Source: Clostridiales bacterium (GTDB taxonomy: Bacteria; Bacillota; Clostridia; Oscillospirales; Oscillospiraceae). Taken from it: DNA of 64,000 bases. The translations under genes and the position numbers were made by a program. The DNA lies in the NCBI GenBank assembly GCA_022774865.1, contig JALFLH010000013.1, forward strand, positions 1 to 64,000, read 5' to 3'. Numbering within the stretch: position 1 is the first letter of the stretch; each line of letters begins with the position of its first letter. A model generated the notes under the pieces. It searched no databases, was not told the DNA's origin, and was given only the letters and a program-made list of their open reading frames with translations. Of the stretch, positions 16,119 through 24,787 are shown one piece after another.

Positions 16119-17149
16119 TGAAACACCTTGGTTTTCACACTCTTCGTGATCGGAAAACGGACGTGCTGTCCGATAAGCTCTCCCAGCAGCTCAAATCGGA
16201 GCTGAATCCCGCGCTGAGCGACGAAGAACTGTTTTCCTTTGCCGATTTCAACGCCGACCGCGCCGAGCGCGGCGGTTATTCCGGCTATTCCTACTGGGGC
16301 TCCACCCTGCGGGCCTTTTTTCAGAACAAGGTCGCTGTCTTCTTTTTGATCGTCATGCTTTCCGTGCTTACCTTCACGCTGATTCAGCCCTATCTGCCCG
16401 GTCAGAAGGACCCGCTGCTGATTCACAACGACCAGTGGGGGCTTCCCCTGAACAATGTGGCACCCTGCGGGGAATTCTGGTTCGGCACCAATGCCATCGG
16501 ACAGGATCTGTGGGCGCGCATCTGGGCGGGCACCCGTACGTCGCTCTTTATCGGCTTCACCGTGGCCATGGTGGAAGCCGTAGTGGGCATTCTGGTCGGC
16601 GTTCTGTGGGGCTATGTCCGCAAGCTGGACTTCTTCTTCACGGAGCTTTACAACGTGCTTGACAACATTCCCCAGACGCTGCTGCTGATTTTGATTTCCT
16701 ATGTGATGAAGCCCGGCGTTTCCACCATCATTTTTGCCCTCTGCCTGACGGGCTGGCTGGGCATGGCGCGGTTCATCCGGAATCAGATCATCATCATCCG
16801 GGATCGGGACTACAATCTGGCGTCCCGCTGCCTGGGCGTCCCCACCTGGCGCATCATCGTCAAAAACCTGCTGCCCTATCTGGTGTCCGTCATCACCATG
16901 CGTATGGCGCTGGCCATTCCCTCCGCCATTGGCAACGAGGTATTCGTCACCTACATCGGCATCGGCCTGCCGGTGGACACCCCCTCTCTGGGCAACCTGA
17001 TTCAGACCGGCCGTTCCCTGATGACCGTAGCCTCCCTGCGCTATCAGCTCTTCTTCCCCGTTCTGGTTCTTGTGCTCATCACCACCTCCTTCTATCTCAT
17101 CGGCAACGCGTTCGCGGATGCCGCCGATCCCAAGAACCATGTGAAGTAA
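16118..17149 (+). CDS. Peptide ABC transporter permease, OppC/DppC type
   Basis: Second membrane subunit, 343 residues. A roughly 65-residue cytoplasmic N-terminal extension, with YWGSTLRAFFQNKVAVFFL leading into the first helix, is typical of the OppC group. It is followed by FWFGTNAIGQDLWARIWAGT and a C-terminal channel domain with the EAA loop RDYNLASRCLGVPTWRIIVK. It overlaps the upstream permease by one base and has AAGGAGG upstream. It forms the channel with the preceding gene product. Confidence 0.93.
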   Translation: MKHLGFHTLRDRKTDVLSDKLSQQLKSELNPALSDEELFSFADFNADRAERGGYSGYSYWGSTLRAFFQNKVAVFFLIVMLSVLTFTLIQPYLPGQKDPLLIHNDQWGLPLNNVAPCGEFWFGTNAIGQDLWARIWAGTRTSLFIGFTVAMVEAVVGILVGVLWGYVRKLDFFFTELYNVLDNIPQTLLLILISYVMKPGVSTIIFALCLTGWLGMARFIRNQIIIIRDRDYNLASRCLGVPTWRIIVKNLLPYLVSVITMRMALAIPSAIGNEVFVTYIGIGLPVDTPSLGNLIQTGRSLMTVASLRYQLFFPVLVLVLITTSFYLIGNAFADAADPKNHVK

Positions 17150-17170
17150 TTCCCCACCGCCTTTTAAGGA

Positions 17171-18232
17171 GTGATTCATATCAATCCCACAGAGAACAAA
17201 GTCATTCTCTCCATTCAGAACCTGAATGTGAAATTTACCCTCCGGGGTCAGGTGCTCAGCGCCATCCGGGGCGTATCTCTTGATGTCCATCAGGGCGAAA
17301 GCATCGCAATTGTGGGCGAATCCGGTTCCGGCAAGTCTGTATTTGTCAAATGCGCCATGGGTCTGCTGGATGCCAATGGGTATATTGAAAGCGGCTCCAT
17401 TCTCTACAACGGGATGGATCTGGCAACGTTCAAAACCGACAGGGACTGGCTGAAAATCCGCGGGCATGAAATCGCCATGGTTTTTCAGGACCCCATGACC
17501 TCGCTGAATCCGCTGAAAACCATCGGGCAGCAGATCCGGGAAGCCGTGGAGCTTCATCAGGGTCTGCATGGCGAGGCCGCTTATAATGCCGTTCTGGAAG
17601 TGCTTACCGATGTGGGCATCAGCGAGCCGAAGCGCCGCTACAAGCAGTATCCCCACGAATTCTCCGGTGGAATGCGGCAGCGCGTGGTGATTGCCATTGC
17701 GCTGGCCTGCCGTCCCAAGATCCTCATCTGTGATGAGCCGACGACGGCTCTGGATGTAACCATCCAGGCGCAGATTCTGGAACTGATCAAGGCCATGCAG
17801 AAGAAATACAACCTGACCACCATTTATATCACCCATGATCTGGGCGTGGTGGCCAATGTGGCCGACCGGATCGCCGTCATGTATGCCGGTGATATTGTGG
17901 AAATTGGCACCTGCGACGAGGTATTCTACGATCCCAAGCATCCCTACACCTGGGCGTTGTTGTCTTCCCTGCCCCAACTGGGCGTGAAAAACGAACCGCT
18001 GTATTCCATTCAGGGCACGCCGCCGAACCTGTTTCAGGAAATCAAGGGCGACGCATTCGCCCCCCGCAATCCCAAGGCACTGACAATTGACTATTTGCAG
18101 CGTCCGCCCTTTTTTGAAATTACACCCACGCATAAAGCACGCACATGGCTGCTGGACCCCCGGGCGCCCAAGGTGGAACCGCCGGAGCACGTTCGCGCGC
18201 TGCGGGAGAAGGGAGTGAACCGCAATGGCTGA
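17171..18232 (+). CDS. Peptide ABC transporter ATP-binding protein, OppD type
   Basis: Cytoplasmic ATPase of the transporter, 353 residues. Walker A GESGSGKS is at 49-56, the Q-loop lies in [11 protein letters not shown], the signature is FSGGMRQR near 163 and Walker B is [11 protein letters not shown] near 186, followed by the ITHDLGVVA switch. A C-terminal oligopeptide-transporter extension is present. The start is unusual: the only nearby conventional codon is GTG at 17171, which overlaps the AAGGAG site, whereas ATC at 17180 has ideal spacing. The true initiation codon is therefore uncertain. It overlaps the next gene by eight bases. Confidence 0.93.
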   Translation: MIHINPTENKVILSIQNLNVKFTLRGQVLSAIRGVSLDVHQGESIAIVGESGSGKSVFVKCAMGLLDANGYIESGSILYNGMDLATFKTDRDWLKIRGHEIAMVFQDPMTSLNPLKTIGQQIREAVELHQGLHGEAAYNAVLEVLTDVGISEPKRRYKQYPHEFSGGMRQRVVIAIALACRPKILICDEPTTALDVTIQAQILELIKAMQKKYNLTTIYITHDLGVVANVADRIAVMYAGDIVEIGTCDEVFYDPKHPYTWALLSSLPQLGVKNEPLYSIQGTPPNLFQEIKGDAFAPRNPKALTIDYLQRPPFFEITPTHKARTWLLDPRAPKVEPPEHVRALREKGVNRNG

Positions 18233-19160
18233 TCAACGCAAAAAAATGCTGGAAATTCAGGATCTGACCGTTCAGTTCGGTTCCCGGCTCCATCCCTTTA
18301 CCGCCGTGGATCATGTATCCTTTGATATTTATCAGGGTGAAACCTTCGGTCTGGTCGGTGAGTCCGGTTCCGGCAAAACCACCATCGGCCGCGCCGTCAT
18401 CCGCATCCATCCCACTGCGGGAGGCAACATCATCTTTGACGGTCAGAAGATCAACGGCCGTATCTCCCGGTCGCTGGACCGGCAGATTACCCAGCGGATT
18501 CAGATGATTTTTCAGGACCCCATGTCCTCTCTGAACGAGCGCGCCAAGGTTGACTATATCGTCAGCGAAGGACTGATGTCCGGACACCACCACCTCACGG
18601 AGGCCCAGCGGCGGGAAAAGGTTGCCAAGGCGCTGTCCGACGTGGGTCTTTTGCCCGAGTTCGCCAGCCGGTTTCCCCATGAGTTCTCCGGCGGCCAGCG
18701 GCAGCGCATCGGCATTGCCCGGGCGCTGATTATGGAGCCGGACTTCATCATCGCCGACGAGCCGATCTCCGCGCTGGATGTGTCCATCCGCGCGCAGGTG
18801 CTGAACCTTCTGTCCTCCCTTCAGAAGGAACGGGGTCTGACCTATCTGTTCATTGCCCATGACCTTTCCGTGGTTCGCTTCATCTGCGACCGGATTGCCG
18901 TCATTCACAAGGGACAGATTGTGGAGCTGGCCGAAAGCGAGGAGCTGTTCGCCCATCCGCTGCACCCCTATACTCAGGCGCTGCTATCCGCCATTCCCCT
19001 GCCCGATCCCATTGCCGAGCGGCAGAAAAAGCTGCTCGTCTATGACCCCGCCTGCCACCATTACAGCCAAACCAACCAACCAAGCTGGCAGGAAATTCTG
19101 CCCGGCCACTTTATTCTGGCCAGTCAGGAAGAGCTGGACGCATACAAAAAGCAGCTTTAA
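18225..19160 (+). CDS. Peptide ABC transporter ATP-binding protein, OppF type
   Basis: Second ATPase subunit, 311 residues, pairing with the OppD-like protein. It shows Walker [10 protein letters not shown] (45-53), the Q-loop [12 protein letters not shown], signature [15 protein letters not shown], Walker [13 protein letters not shown] and IAHDLSVV, then the OppF-type C-terminal region ([20 protein letters not shown]). It overlaps the upstream gene by eight bases. A hairpin lies in the short gap before the LD-carboxypeptidase gene. Confidence 0.94.
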   Translation: MADQRKKMLEIQDLTVQFGSRLHPFTAVDHVSFDIYQGETFGLVGESGSGKTTIGRAVIRIHPTAGGNIIFDGQKINGRISRSLDRQITQRIQMIFQDPMSSLNERAKVDYIVSEGLMSGHHHLTEAQRREKVAKALSDVGLLPEFASRFPHEFSGGQRQRIGIARALIMEPDFIIADEPISALDVSIRAQVLNLLSSLQKERGLTYLFIAHDLSVVRFICDRIAVIHKGQIVELAESEELFAHPLHPYTQALLSAIPLPDPIAERQKKLLVYDPACHHYSQTNQPSWQEILPGHFILASQEELDAYKKQL

Positions 19161-19166
19161 CATTCT

Positions 19167-19192
19167 CAGAGCACAGGTTTTCCTGTGCTCTG
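19167..19192 (+). terminator. Hairpin between the transporter and peptidase genes
   Basis: A perfect 11-bp stem (19167-19177 with 19182-19192) with a TTTT loop and only TCTGT after it. It is probably a partial terminator or stabiliser rather than a full stop. Confidence 0.5.
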
Positions 19193-19223
19193 TCTGTAAT
19201 CAGATCAAAACGAGGTGTTTTCC

Positions 19224-20144
19224 ATGGTCATTCCCCAGCCTTTATCCCCCGGCGCCCGGGTCGCGCTGGTGGCGCCCGCCTCCGCCGTTCCGGAGGCAAA
19301 GCTTCAGCCCGCGCTGGACTTCGTCCGCAGTCTGGGTATGCAGCCCGTCACATACCCCTCCTGTTATGACGCAAACCGGGACGGCTATCTGGCCGCGCCG
19401 GACGCCCGGCGGGCCGCGGATATCAATGATGCCTTTTCCGATGATTCCATTGACGGAATCTGGTGTATCCGCGGCGGCTACGGCTCCCACCGGATTCTCC
19501 CCCTGCTGGATGCGGATGCCATCCGCCGCCATCCCAAGTGGTTCGGGGGCTATTCCGATGTGACGGCGCTGCACATCTTTCTGAACCAGGTCTGCGGTCT
19601 GGAAAGCTACCACTGCACCATGCCCTCCACGGAGCCAGAACCAAATGATTATACAATGGGCTATCTCAAGAAGGCTCTCTTCGGCGGTTTGTCCGGCCGC
19701 TTTCAGAATCCGGACGGCGAACCCATCGCCACGCTGGTTCCGGGAACAGCCAGCGGCGTTCTGTGCGGCGGCAACCTGTCGCTGATCGCCGCGTCTCTGG
19801 GCACCCCATGGGAGATTGATACCCGGGGCAGGATTCTGTTTCTGGAGGACATCGGAGAGAAAACCTACCGGCTGGATGCCATGCTGACCCAGCTTCGCAA
19901 CGCGGGCAAGCTGGATGGCTGCGCCGGCATTGTGCTGGGCGCGTGGGTCGACTGTGTGCCCGAGCTTCCCGAACGGACGCTGGAACTGACCGAAATCTTC
20001 CGGCAGCTCATCGTCCCGACGGGCAAGCCTGCCGTCATGAACCTGGCCTGCGGCCACTGCGCCACCACCATGGCGCTGCCCTTGGGCAGAATGTGCACGC
20101 TGGATGCCGGGCAGGGCATCCTCACACTGGCAAAGGGGGACTGA
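19224..20144 (+). CDS. LD-carboxypeptidase (peptidase S66 family, LdcA/YkfA-like)
   Basis: Serine peptidase that removes the terminal D-amino acid from murein tetrapeptides through an L,D bond. The 306-residue protein shows GARVALVAPASAVPE at the N-terminus, the IWCIRGGYGSHRILPLLD block, the nucleophile-containing GGYSDVTALHIFL, and the GGNLSLIAASLGTPWEIDT and ILFLEDIGEKTYRLDAML segments bearing the catalytic Glu. The likely catalytic His is in LACGHCATTMALPLG. The ATG at 19224 is preferred because GAGGT lies seven bases upstream. Its place behind a peptide transporter recalls the dpp-ykf locus of Bacillus subtilis. Confidence 0.92.
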   Translation: MVIPQPLSPGARVALVAPASAVPEAKLQPALDFVRSLGMQPVTYPSCYDANRDGYLAAPDARRAADINDAFSDDSIDGIWCIRGGYGSHRILPLLDADAIRRHPKWFGGYSDVTALHIFLNQVCGLESYHCTMPSTEPEPNDYTMGYLKKALFGGLSGRFQNPDGEPIATLVPGTASGVLCGGNLSLIAASLGTPWEIDTRGRILFLEDIGEKTYRLDAMLTQLRNAGKLDGCAGIVLGAWVDCVPELPERTLELTEIFRQLIVPTGKPAVMNLACGHCATTMALPLGRMCTLDAGQGILTLAKGD

Positions 20145-20149
20145 GCCGC

Positions 20150-20959
20150 ATGGAATCCGGCAATCTGGAGCAGCTTCTCCGGCAGACAATGGACGCTTTC
20201 CCCGCCAAATCCGCGCTTTATGCCGTTGACCTCACCACCGGGCAGCCCATCGCCGCCATTCGGCAGGACACCCGGGTGGTTTCCGCCTCCACCATCAAGG
20301 TCATGATTCTCTGCTGTGCCCTGCAGAAGGTAATGGACGGCAGACTTTCTCTGGAGCAGACCGTTCCCATCTCCGATGCGGACTACTGCGAAGATACGGA
20401 AGTTTTTGAACCGGGCTACCGGCAATACGACGCCACGCTGTGGGAGCTGCTGTACTGGATGATTGTATCCAGCGACAACACCGCCACCAATGCCCTGCTC
20501 ACGCTGCTGGGGTTCGATCCCATCAACCGTTACTGCGCGGAGCTGGGGCTGACCCAATCCTGCGTCCAACGGAAAATGCTGGACTTCGCGGCTGTGGAGG
20601 CTGGCCGCAACAACTACACCTCCCCCGCCGATCTGTACCGGATTTTCGGGCTGCTGTACCATGGCAAAATTCTGACACAGCCTCTGCGGGACGTGGCCTT
20701 TGATTTTCTCGGCCGCAGCCGCAGCTTTGACGGCCTGCAGCGCTACATCCCCGATCCGGTGCCCGTACTGCATAAGCCCGGTGGGCTGGATCATCTGAAT
20801 CATGACGCGGGAATCTTCCTGCTGGAAGGCAGACCCTACTATCTGGGCATATTCACCTGGGACGGCCCGGCGCTGGATGGCCAGCCCCAGCAGCTCCGGC
20901 TCATCGGCCGGCTGTCCCGGATGGTTTTTGACTACAGGAAGGGAGGTCTTACTCCATGA
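20150..20959 (+). CDS. Class A beta-lactamase-like serine hydrolase
   Basis: A 269-residue penicillin-recognising fold protein. It has the three active-site motifs: S47-T-I-K50, S108-D-N110, and K209-P-G in place of the usual KTG. There is no signal peptide or lipobox, so it may act in the cytoplasm on D-amino-acid-containing peptides rather than on antibiotics (inference). It sits in the peptide-salvage operon, overlaps the next gene by four bases and is preceded by GGGGGA about ten bases before its ATG. A beta-lactamase role cannot be excluded from sequence alone, but the missing export signal argues against it. Confidence 0.85.
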   Translation: MESGNLEQLLRQTMDAFPAKSALYAVDLTTGQPIAAIRQDTRVVSASTIKVMILCCALQKVMDGRLSLEQTVPISDADYCEDTEVFEPGYRQYDATLWELLYWMIVSSDNTATNALLTLLGFDPINRYCAELGLTQSCVQRKMLDFAAVEAGRNNYTSPADLYRIFGLLYHGKILTQPLRDVAFDFLGRSRSFDGLQRYIPDPVPVLHKPGGLDHLNHDAGIFLLEGRPYYLGIFTWDGPALDGQPQQLRLIGRLSRMVFDYRKGGLTP

Positions 20960-21774
20960 AGGCCATTGTAAACACCGCCGTCTGTCCCATGTACGGCGCG
21001 CCCACCCGGGAAAGCGCTCTGACGGACGAGGTTCTCTACGGCATGGTGGTGGATATTCTGGAATCCCCCGCGCCGGGCTGGTACCGTGTCCGCACCCATT
21101 ACCGTTACGAGGGCCTGGTGTCCGCTCAGGATCTGATTGTTGACGGTGAAGCCGCCGCGGCATGGGAGAAGCTGCCGAAACAAGTTGTGCGGAACAAAAA
21201 TTTCTGCGATGTGCTTTCCGTGCCCAAGGTTCAGGGCTGGCACCTGGCCGCACTGACCCGGGGCTGCGTCGTCTCCCCGGTGGGTCAGCCGGAACAGGGC
21301 TGGCAGCGGGTGCTGCTTGCCGACGGGCGAACGGGTTACGTGCAGTCCTCCATTCTGGACACATACCACATATCGCCCCTGTCCGGGGATGAAACCAGAC
21401 TGCGGCAGGCGCTTGTGGATGCCGCCCTGCTCTACCGGGGCACCCACTACCGCTGGGGCGGAAAATCCCCCATGGGCATCGACTGCTCCGGTCTGGTGTC
21501 CATGGCCTATATGCTCTGCGGCATTCTGATCTACCGGGACGCGGATATCCGGGAAGGCTTCCCCATCCACGAAATCGCGCTGGACGACCTGAAGCCGGGT
21601 GATCTGTTGTTCTTCCCGGGTCATGTGGCCATGTATATGGGTGGAGGACGGTACTGCCACTCCACCGGCCGCAGCGGTGACGACGGCTTCACCATCAACA
21701 GCCTCGACCCCGCCGCGCCTGATTACCGGGCCGATCTGCCCGGCATGATTACCCACGTAGGCTCCTATTTCTGA
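20956..21774 (+). CDS. SH3-domain NlpC/P60 cysteine peptidase (YkfC-like)
   Basis: A 272-residue peptidase that probably cuts gamma-D-Glu-(meso-)diaminopimelate bonds of muropeptides. Two SH3-like modules occupy residues 1-140, including NTAVCPMYGAPTRESALTDE and GWHLAALTRGCVVSPVGQP. The NlpC/P60 domain follows, with Cys177 in MGIDCSGLVSMAYML, His223 in PGHVAMYMGGG and a third polar residue, probably His235, in RYCHSTG. No signal peptide is present, so it likely processes imported peptides inside the cell, as YkfC does. It shares four bases with the upstream gene. Confidence 0.92.
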   Translation: MKAIVNTAVCPMYGAPTRESALTDEVLYGMVVDILESPAPGWYRVRTHYRYEGLVSAQDLIVDGEAAAAWEKLPKQVVRNKNFCDVLSVPKVQGWHLAALTRGCVVSPVGQPEQGWQRVLLADGRTGYVQSSILDTYHISPLSGDETRLRQALVDAALLYRGTHYRWGGKSPMGIDCSGLVSMAYMLCGILIYRDADIREGFPIHEIALDDLKPGDLLFFPGHVAMYMGGGRYCHSTGRSGDDGFTINSLDPAAPDYRADLPGMITHVGSYF

Positions 21775-21792
21775 TTGAAAGGAAGGATTGAT

Positions 21793-22602
21793 ATGAAAAT
21801 TTTCCTGAGTGCCGATATGGAAGGTACCTGCGGCATTGTCTCCTGGCCGGAGACAGAACGTTCCACCCCCTTTGATTACACCCCCGCCCAAAAGCAGATG
21901 ACCCGTGAAGTCGCCGCAGCCTGCCGCGGCGCGCTGGCCGCGGGTGCCGATGAAATTCTGGTGAAGGATGCCCACGATTCCGCCCGGAATCTGGACCCCG
22001 CCGGCCTGCCCCGGGAAATCCGCATGAACCGCTCCTGGTCCGGCGACCCGCTGTCCATGATGAGCGGGCTGGACAGGGAATCTTTCGGCGCGGTGTTTTT
22101 CACCGGCTACCACGCCTGGGCGGGCTGCCCGGGCAATCCCCTGAGCCACACCATGAATCTGCGCAACGACCACGTCACATTGAACGGCGAACGGTGCAGC
22201 GAATTTCTGATCAACGCCTACACGGCGGGCTACTACGGCGTTCCCGTGGCCCTGCTCACCGGCGACAAGGCGCTGTGCGACTTTGCCAAGGCCCTGATTC
22301 CCGCCATCACCACCGTCCCGGTCAACGAGGGGCGGGGCGGCAGCGTCACCTCGCTGCATCCGGACGAGGCGGTCGCGCGTATTGAGGCGGCAGCCAAAGA
22401 GGCCGTTTCCAAAGCGGATCAGTGTCAGGTTCCCATGCCGGATCACTTCCACATGGAGATTGATTTCACCCGGCATCACGTGGCCTATTCCAAGAGCTTT
22501 TATCCCGGCGCGGTGCTGAAGGACGGCAAGATCGTCTGCTTCGACTCCGACGACTGGTACGAGATGCTGCGCTTCTGCCACTTTGTGCTCAGCGATGGCT
22601 GA
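21793..22602 (+). CDS. D-aminopeptidase, M55 (DppA) family
   Basis: Zinc peptidase that releases N-terminal D-amino acids, for example from D-Ala-D-Ala. The 269-residue protein shows the family signature MKIFLSADMEGTCGIVSWPE with metal ligands Asp8 and Glu10, then LVKDAHDSARNLDP, VFFTGYHAWAG and NPLSHTMN. GGAAGG lies before the ATG at 21793; an earlier in-frame start would add six poorly conserved residues. It is the last gene of the operon, followed by a strong terminator. In B. subtilis dppA is likewise part of a peptide-transporter operon. Confidence 0.93.
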   Translation: MKIFLSADMEGTCGIVSWPETERSTPFDYTPAQKQMTREVAAACRGALAAGADEILVKDAHDSARNLDPAGLPREIRMNRSWSGDPLSMMSGLDRESFGAVFFTGYHAWAGCPGNPLSHTMNLRNDHVTLNGERCSEFLINAYTAGYYGVPVALLTGDKALCDFAKALIPAITTVPVNEGRGGSVTSLHPDEAVARIEAAAKEAVSKADQCQVPMPDHFHMEIDFTRHHVAYSKSFYPGAVLKDGKIVCFDSDDWYEMLRFCHFVLSDG

Positions 22603-22621
22603 TTTTTTCCCCCCACGATGA

Positions 22622-22659
22622 AATCCGGAGGCTGCAAACCGCCTCCGGATTCTTTTTTT
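22622..22659 (+). terminator. Terminator of the muropeptide salvage operon
   Basis: An 11-bp stem (22622-22632 with 22641-22651) is followed by C and seven T. Confidence 0.93.
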
Positions 22660-22680
22660 CGACGGGAAGAAAGAATTTTA

Positions 22681-22709
22681 CTGACAAACCGTCTTTTTTA
22701 TGGTATATT
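22681..22709 (+). promoter_or_regulatory. Promoter of xpt
   Basis: CTGACA (22681-22686) and TATATT (22704-22709), spacer 17. The leader is only about 20 bases, so there is no room for a purine riboswitch in front of this gene. Confidence 0.65.
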
Positions 22710-22736
22710 ATGGGCATTATTTTGGGAGGTGCCGCT

Positions 22737-23321
22737 ATGAATTTCCTTGAAGAACGAATACGCAAAGACGGAATTGTCAAACCCGGTCATATTTTGAAGG
22801 TGGACAGTTTTCTGAACCACCAGATGGATATCGCCCTGCTGGACGAGATCGGCCGGGAATTCAAACGCAGATTCTCCGATGTCCCGGTTACCAAGGTGCT
22901 CACCATTGAGGCCTCCGGCATCGCCATCGCCTATCCGGTGGCCCGGGAATTCGGCGTGCCCATGGTTTTCGCCAAAAAATCCAAGAGCATCAACATCGAA
23001 GGCGAGATGTATGTGGCCGAGGTGGAATCCTTCACCCATAAGAATAAGAATCAGGTGATTGTGTCAAAAAAGTTCCTCAGTCCCGACGACCATGTTCTGA
23101 TTATTGACGATTTCCTCGCCAACGGCTGTGCGCTGCAGGGTCTGATTTCCATCACCGAGTCCGCCGGCGCTACGGTGGAGGGTCTGGGTATCGCCGTGGA
23201 GAAGGGCTTTCAGATCGGTGGAAAGATCATCCGTAATCTGGGCTACCGGCTGGAATCTCTGGCCATCGTGGACGCCATGGACCCGGAAACCGGAGCCATT
23301 ACATTCCGGGAACAGCCGTGA
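22737..23321 (+). CDS. xpt: Xanthine phosphoribosyltransferase
   Basis: Salvages xanthine to XMP with PRPP. The 194-residue type I phosphoribosyltransferase begins MNFLEERIRKDGIVKPGHIL, has the KKSKSINIEGEMY flexible loop region and the PRPP-binding motif VLIIDDFLANGCALQGL. Length and motifs match Xpt rather than hypoxanthine or adenine transferases. GGGAGG precedes the ATG at 22737. Xanthine is also a key intermediate of the purine-degradation genes further right, so salvage and breakdown would compete for it (inference). The M42 peptidase gene follows after nine bases. Confidence 0.95.
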   Translation: MNFLEERIRKDGIVKPGHILKVDSFLNHQMDIALLDEIGREFKRRFSDVPVTKVLTIEASGIAIAYPVAREFGVPMVFAKKSKSINIEGEMYVAEVESFTHKNKNQVIVSKKFLSPDDHVLIIDDFLANGCALQGLISITESAGATVEGLGIAVEKGFQIGGKIIRNLGYRLESLAIVDAMDPETGAITFREQP

Positions 23322-23330
23322 GGAGGCGTC

Positions 23331-24368
23331 ATGAATAAGCAGTTCTTATACACCCTGCTGGACGAAATGTCCGTTTCCGGGCATGAAATCGGCCTTCAGA
23401 AAAAGATTATCCGGGAAATGACGCCCTGCTGCGACAAAATCCTCACCGACTATACCGGCAATGTGATCTGCGTTCTGAATCCCGACGCGTCCTTCAAAGT
23501 CCTGCTGGCCGGTCATGTGGATGAAATCGGCCTGATTGTCACCCAGATCCGCGACGACGGTCTGATCCGGGTGGGGAAAGCCGGAGGCATCTACCCCAGC
23601 GTCTATCCCGGCCATCAGGTGGCGGTTCACGGCTATGCCCAGACCGTCTATGGCGCGGTTGTCCATTCCCGGGACACCGAGAAATCCGACCTGAAGGTCA
23701 GCGGTCTGCTGGTGGACATCGGCGCGAAAAACGCCGCCGACGCCCGCAAATACATCCGGGAGGGCGATCCCATTCACCTGAACACCTACCATCAGGAAAT
23801 GCTGAACGGCCATCTCAGCGCCCGGGCAATTGATGACCGGGCAGGGGTGTTCATCGTGCTGGAGGCGCTGAAACGCGCTCGGGAGAGAGGCTGCGCCATC
23901 GGCGTCTACGCGGCCGCCACCGTGGGTGAGGAAACCACCAAGCGGGGCGCCCACTGGGCCGGAAGCGCGGTACGGCCCGATGTGGCCATCGCCGTGGATG
24001 TGACCTACGCCCAGGATTATCCCGGCACCGATTCCGGAGATTCCGGACAGGTAACGCTGGGTCATGGCCCGGTGTTGTGCAACAGCTCCATCGGCAACCG
24101 GAAGGTCAACGAGATTCTCATGGAGTGCGCCGCCAAACGGAACATCCCATGGCAGATCGAATCGTACATGGGCAGCACCTACACCGATGCGGACAGACTC
24201 CATTTTGCTGGAAACGGCATCGTGACGGCGCTGGTGTCCCTGCCCCTGCGGTATATGCACTGCCCCAGCGAGGTCTGCCGTCTGGATGACATTGAGAACA
24301 CCATCGAACTGCTGACCGAATTTCTGCTCCGCGTCAACGGGCAGACCGACTTCGACCCCTTTCACTGA
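23331..24368 (+). CDS. M42 family glutamyl/deblocking-type aminopeptidase
   Basis: Cytosolic di-metal aminopeptidase of 345 residues that usually forms large tetrahedral complexes and trims peptides. Metal ligands are seen at His62/Asp64 in LLAGHVDEIG, in RAIDDRAGVF near 178, and at the glutamates of VGEETTKRGAHW near 210; a late His is in RYMHCPSEV. AGGAGG lies six bases before the ATG. It shares a transcript with xpt, though no functional link is obvious. A terminator follows. Confidence 0.93.
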   Translation: MNKQFLYTLLDEMSVSGHEIGLQKKIIREMTPCCDKILTDYTGNVICVLNPDASFKVLLAGHVDEIGLIVTQIRDDGLIRVGKAGGIYPSVYPGHQVAVHGYAQTVYGAVVHSRDTEKSDLKVSGLLVDIGAKNAADARKYIREGDPIHLNTYHQEMLNGHLSARAIDDRAGVFIVLEALKRARERGCAIGVYAAATVGEETTKRGAHWAGSAVRPDVAIAVDVTYAQDYPGTDSGDSGQVTLGHGPVLCNSSIGNRKVNEILMECAAKRNIPWQIESYMGSTYTDADRLHFAGNGIVTALVSLPLRYMHCPSEVCRLDDIENTIELLTEFLLRVNGQTDFDPFH

Positions 24369-24376
24369 CCGCTGCA

Positions 24377-24412
24377 CAGCCCGGCTCCGGCCGGGCTGTT
24401 TGTCTGTTTTGT
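24377..24412 (+). terminator. Terminator after the M42 peptidase gene
   Basis: An 8-bp GC stem (24377-24384 with 24391-24398) is followed by an interrupted T-rich tract (TTTGTCTGTTTT). Confidence 0.8.
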
Positions 24413-24482
24413 TCAGTCTATCCTCCAATTCCGGTATCCGGTTGTGCTGATCTCCAAAAATGGAAGAAAACGCAGATTGCAC

Positions 24483-24511
24483 TTGCATCTGCGCACAATT
24501 GTTGTTACAAT
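24483..24511 (+). promoter_or_regulatory. Promoter of the glycine-riboswitch transcript
   Basis: TTGCAT (24483-24488) and TACAAT (24506-24511), spacer 17. The start point is expected near 24518, about 20 bases before the first aptamer. Confidence 0.65.
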
Positions 24512-24537
24512 ACGGACAACTGAATAAACTGTGTGAC

Positions 24538-24762
24538 GCTTACAGGAAATTGCAGATGCAGCCGAAGGAGTAACGCTCTCAGGTGTCCGGGTTCCGGATG
24601 GGGACTGTAAGCCGACAGAACTTTGGAGAAACCCATTGAGTTGGGTGCCGAAGGTGCAAAGCGTGAACGCGCTAATCTCTCAGGCAAAAGGACAAAGCTG
24701 ATTTTTCGGAAAAGATTTGTTTTTTGAGCGGATTGTGTGATTTCACGCAATCCGCATTTTTT
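24538..24762 (+). promoter_or_regulatory. Tandem glycine riboswitch with intrinsic terminator
   Basis: Aptamer 1 (24538-24612) closes with GCTTACAG/CTGTAAGC and holds GCCGAAGGAGTAA and CTCTCAGG. Aptamer 2 (24621-24697) closes with CTTTG/CAAAG and holds GGAGA, GCCGAAGGTGCAAA and CTCTCAGGCAAAAGGACA. The expression platform is a terminator (24728-24735 with 24748-24755, then A and six T). The gene controlled encodes an alanine/glycine symporter. Whether glycine turns it on or off cannot be read with certainty. Confidence 0.94.
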
Positions 24763-24787
24763 GAATCAAAACGGGGAGGAAATTCAA

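Noticed and set aside
16019-18190. Long minus-strand frame (723 codons) opposite the permease and OppD-type genes
   Set aside because: Antisense shadow of three clear transporter genes; composition is unlike real proteins and no motif is present.
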